Positions 61,324-64,000 of a DNA stretch of 64,000 nucleotides are shown in pieces. The position numbers and the translations under genes were made by a program. The notes under the pieces are model-generated. The model was not told the DNA's origin. It saw only the letters and a list, made by a program, of their open reading frames with translations, and did not search any database. Where the stretch lies: positions 193,501-257,500 of the forward strand of contig WGMT01000048.1 of the NCBI GenBank assembly GCA_016124945.1, given 5' to 3'. The DNA comes from a bacterium (GTDB taxonomy: Bacteria; Chloroflexota; Anaerolineae; Caldilineales; Caldilineaceae). How positions within the stretch are numbered: position 1 is the stretch's first letter; each line of letters begins with the position of its first letter.

Positions 61324-61449
61324 AATTTGTTATGTGTAACAAATAAGCTGAATATACAGAGTGCTTTCTATGTTATCTTGCTTCGCATAATCATGAAGTT
61401 AGCCAGATTGCACTTTTGCATATAGATTGGTTTGTAACGTTGTAGAGGC

Positions 61450-62403
61450 TCATCCGCTCCACTTGAGCTTTTCCATGAGTGTTTGGTAGAAGTAGCTACG
61501 GCTGCGTGTGCGAATAAAACGGGCCAAGTAGGGGCTGCCCACCACAATAACTTCGTCCGAGTCGTCGACATCCACTTCAAATTGACCATCTACGGTCAAC
61601 ATTGCTGTATGATCGCTGTAGACGCGCAGGCGGATTTCGGCCCCTTCCGCCAGGACAATGGACCTGTCCATGCTCATGTGGGGCGCTACTGGGATCACGA
61701 GGATGTTGCGCAGTTCGGGTGGCAGAATCGGGCCACCTGCCGCCAAGGCATAGGCTGTGCTCCCTGTGGCTGTGCTCACAATCAGCCCGTCGCACGTGTA
61801 GGTGGTGAGGTAGCCATCTTCGAGGCGGGCGCTCACCTGGACAATTCGCGCCAGACTTCCCCGGCTTAGGACAACATCGTTGAGCGCGTCATGTTCGCAG
61901 CGCACCACACGCTCGTCGCCATTCGGCGAGCAATGTTCTACCCGCACCCGCACCATCAGGCGCTCTTCAACCCAATAGTTGCCTGTCAACACTTTTTGCA
62001 GTGGCGTCTGCCAATCCTGTGGGAAGACCTCGGCAAGGAAACCCAGCCGTCCCATCTTTACGCCCAACATTGGTACATCATAGGCCGCGCCTAGCCGCGC
62101 TGCGCGCAGCATGGTGCCGTCTCCGCCCAGCGTAATCAGCAAGTCTGCGGTGGGGAGCTTGTCTTTGATGGCGCCGGCATCCCAGGCTGAGTTACGCCAC
62201 GTATGCTCTACACCATGTTCATGTAAGAAGTGTTCGATCTTTGTCGCCAAATCCAGGGATTCGGGCTTCTTCGGGTGGTGTAGAATGCCGATGTTGTGAA
62301 ACGGTAGCATGGTGGGCGTTGCTTGCGCTTCGTGCTGCTCATCGATGGATTGCAGTGCGGCGGTGGATTGCCGTGCGGGTTTGGGAAGCGGTTGATCGAC
62401 CAT
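61450..62403 (-). CDS. nadK: NAD kinase
   Basis: Protein of 317 aa with the NAD kinase signature LGGDGTMLRAARL, the conserved GVKMGRLGFLAE, and DGLIVSTATGSTAYALAAGGPI (nucleotide site), followed by the beta-rich C-terminal domain. It phosphorylates NAD to NADP. The first 31 residues are low in similarity to the family, so a start at the Met before LPFHNIGIL is possible. It is divergent from the metallophosphoesterase. Confidence 0.93.
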   Translation of the reverse strand: MVDQPLPKPARQSTAALQSIDEQHEAQATPTMLPFHNIGILHHPKKPESLDLATKIEHFLHEHGVEHTWRNSAWDAGAIKDKLPTADLLITLGGDGTMLRAARLGAAYDVPMLGVKMGRLGFLAEVFPQDWQTPLQKVLTGNYWVEERLMVRVRVEHCSPNGDERVVRCEHDALNDVVLSRGSLARIVQVSARLEDGYLTTYTCDGLIVSTATGSTAYALAAGGPILPPELRNILVIPVAPHMSMDRSIVLAEGAEIRLRVYSDHTAMLTVDGQFEVDVDDSDEVIVVGSPYLARFIRTRSRSYFYQTLMEKLKWSG

Positions 62404-62679
62404 GCCATCTTTCCTGGGTAGGGACGGTGTTACGCCGTATGAATTCTATCCTGTATTCGTTGGAATCTACCGGCTAGCAGGCCGAAAGTCTGTTGCTTGC
62501 CTTACTGCTTGCCTGAAGATCGCCAAAATCCACCTCAGCTTGACACAAAGTCACACTTTATCTTAGACGAGCGGTAACTGTGAGTCAAATCAAGTGTTGA
62601 ACACGGTTTCGGCGGTGTTCTTCTCCTATGATATGATGACTTGATGCAGAATAAACAGCAGAAAGGTTACGACGAATAG

Positions 62680-63465
62680 ATGCGTGTGCTGGTGATTTCA
62701 GACATCCATGGCAATCTTGCTGCGCTGGAAAGTGTGGTAGGCGATGCCTTAGGTAAGTATGATACTGTGTGGTGCCTGGGCGATGTTGTTGGGTATGGCC
62801 CATCGCCGAATGAGTGTGTGGCGTGGGTGCGTGAGAACGCCGATCTTTGCGTCATCGGCAACCATGATTGGGCCGTGTTGGGGCGACCCGGCATTAATGT
62901 AGATGATTTCAACCCAATGGCGCGGCAGGCTGTCCTGTGGACACGCGATACGTTAACGCCGGAAAACCATTCTTACCTCGATACCCTGCCCGACAGGCCG
63001 ATTCAACCAGACGGCGCTGACTGTTTCCTGGTTACTCACGCCAGCCCGCGTGAGCCCGTGTGGGAATATGTGCTTACGCCTGGGATTGCATTGGAGAATT
63101 TTGCCATCTTTGCGCAGAATGCCTGCTTAGTAGGGCACACACATAAGCCCGCCATCTACCGTTGGCATCTAGAACGCGGTCTCGAAAATGAGGAGACGGG
63201 TGAGGTGACCATTGATCATGTGTTGCCCGAACCTGATATGAGGATTGCGCTTGAGTTGTCTGCAACGCAGCGTGTCATCTTGAACCCGGGCAGTGTTGGC
63301 CAACCGCGCGACAACGATCCTCGTGCTGCCTATGCCTTGCTTGATCTGGAAAAGATGTCGTGGGAGCAGAAGCGTACGGCCTACCCGATTGATCTAACGC
63401 AGAGCTTGATGCGTCGGGCAGACTTGCCTCGGCGGTTGATTGATCGCCTTAACTATGGATGGTGA
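62680..63465 (+). CDS. Metallophosphoesterase (YfcE/MJ0936-like)
   Basis: Protein of 261 aa with the calcineurin-like metal motifs in order: DIHGN (8-12), GDVVGYGPSPNEC, GNHDW, THASP and GHTHKP. Enzymes of this group hydrolyse phosphodiesters using two metal ions; the substrate is unknown. The 276-base gap to the divergent NAD kinase gene shows no strong structure and should hold both promoters. Confidence 0.92.
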   Translation: MRVLVISDIHGNLAALESVVGDALGKYDTVWCLGDVVGYGPSPNECVAWVRENADLCVIGNHDWAVLGRPGINVDDFNPMARQAVLWTRDTLTPENHSYLDTLPDRPIQPDGADCFLVTHASPREPVWEYVLTPGIALENFAIFAQNACLVGHTHKPAIYRWHLERGLENEETGEVTIDHVLPEPDMRIALELSATQRVILNPGSVGQPRDNDPRAAYALLDLEKMSWEQKRTAYPIDLTQSLMRRADLPRRLIDRLNYGW

Positions 63466-63535
63466 GCGTCTCTGCTTGTCTTGATACATGTTCTAGTTGG
63501 TCTTGGTCTTTATCCAGAAATTCAGTGCGAGTATC

Positions 63536-64000
63536 TTATTCAATAAGGCGGGTGGGTTCCTGGCCGGATTCGAGCCGATTGTACAGTTCGAACCAATCGG
63601 GCAGATCGCGAAGCTGATCGCTTGCCTTGCGAAGCTCGTCTTGGCGACGCCATTCCACCACACGCCTGTTGATCTCTTCTTTGACACCTCGTGGATCCGG
63701 CACCCCAACAAAGGTAAGCGCCCCCTGGCTGGCTGCTGTCTGCACAATCACATTGCCATAGTTCAGGAGCATTTCCACCGGCGACGAAATGCGGTAGGTG
63801 ACGTCTTGGATCTGGTGTAGCGGCGCTTCACGACGAATTTCTCGCAAGAAAAACGGCAGCTTTTCCACGTCCACAATGCGGTCTTTGGTTACTTCGTAGT
63901 AGTCGTTCCACCAGTCGATAACGACGTAAATAACCCAGCCTACCAAAAACAAAAATGGGAAGATCAGCACCAATTCCAGGCCGATAATGAACGCCTGAAT
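63536..64000 (-). CDS. PH-domain membrane protein, 3' part (start outside window)
   Basis: The frame is open to the right edge, so the 5' part is missing. The visible part has a membrane helix (LIFPFLFLVGWVIYVVIDWW) followed by a bacterial PH (DUF304/YdbS-like) domain: DYYEVTKDRIVDVEKLPFFLRE, HQIQDVTYRISSP and LNYGNVIVQTA. It ends in a charged helix. Such proteins are inner-membrane proteins of unknown or accessory function. Confidence 0.82.
   Translation of the reverse strand: MQAFIIGLELVLIFPFLFLVGWVIYVVIDWWNDYYEVTKDRIVDVEKLPFFLREIRREAPLHQIQDVTYRISSPVEMLLNYGNVIVQTAASQGALTFVGVPDPRGVKEEINRRVVEWRRQDELRKASDQLRDLPDWFELYNRLESGQEPTRLIE

Overview
The window is about 64 kb of moderately GC-rich bacterial chromosome. 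It looks like a Chloroflexota genome of the Caldilineae/Anaerolineae type. The grounds are the mix of archaeal-type and bacterial secretion genes, many secreted proteins with cohesin, dockerin, SdrD_B-like and DUF11-like modules, a recurring C-terminal [YF]LP tail, and intergenic spaces full of short heptamer repeats. That placement is inference from gene content; no rRNA or other phylogenetic marker is present. No tRNA, rRNA, CRISPR array, transposase or phage gene was seen. Layout: 1-4 kb holds metabolic genes (a sugar isomerase/epimerase fragment, two short-chain dehydrogenases, a YdjM-like membrane protein, an AraC regulator). 4.3-34.5 kb is a long surface-polysaccharide region, almost all on the minus strand. 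It contains nucleotide-sugar genes (COG4091 SAF oxidoreductase, RmlC-like epimerase, NAD-dependent epimerase, RfbF cytidylyltransferase) interleaved with secreted proteins (beta-helix, cohesin-like, SdrD_B-like). Next comes a tight operon with a GH84-like glycosidase, a methyltransferase/kinase fusion, a Wzx-type flippase, DUF1616 and GT-C-like membrane proteins and a membrane nucleotidyltransferase. A NarL-type two-component pair with a degenerate receiver protein interrupts it. A glycosyltransferase operon follows (thymidylate-kinase-like protein, two GT4, PssE/PssD pair, two GT2, one of them broken by an in-frame TAG). 35-43 kb on the plus strand carries a CPBP-like membrane protein, a large GAF/PAS histidine kinase with an OmpR-type regulator, and a locus with an archaeal/ER-type (SipW-like) signal peptidase, two small secreted proteins and a DUF5305 protein. 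43-50 kb has a PD40 propeller lipoprotein, a DUF11-repeat secreted protein, a short Rho factor and a low-molecular-weight tyrosine phosphatase. 51-60.4 kb is a run of six secreted proteins built from cohesin and dockerin modules, separated by strong hairpins. The last part has a J-like/zinc-finger membrane protein, NAD kinase, a metallophosphoesterase and a truncated PH-domain membrane protein. How the genes fit together: the left half appears to make, polymerise or flip, modify and trim a cell-surface glycan. The right half appears to sense a signal, process exported proteins with a dedicated signal peptidase, and assemble a cohesin-dockerin surface structure, with one cohesin protein held in the membrane by a C-terminal helix. 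The two most unusual features are the small non-cellulosomal cohesin/dockerin set and the heptamer repeats that sit exactly at, and often supply, the stop codons of genes.
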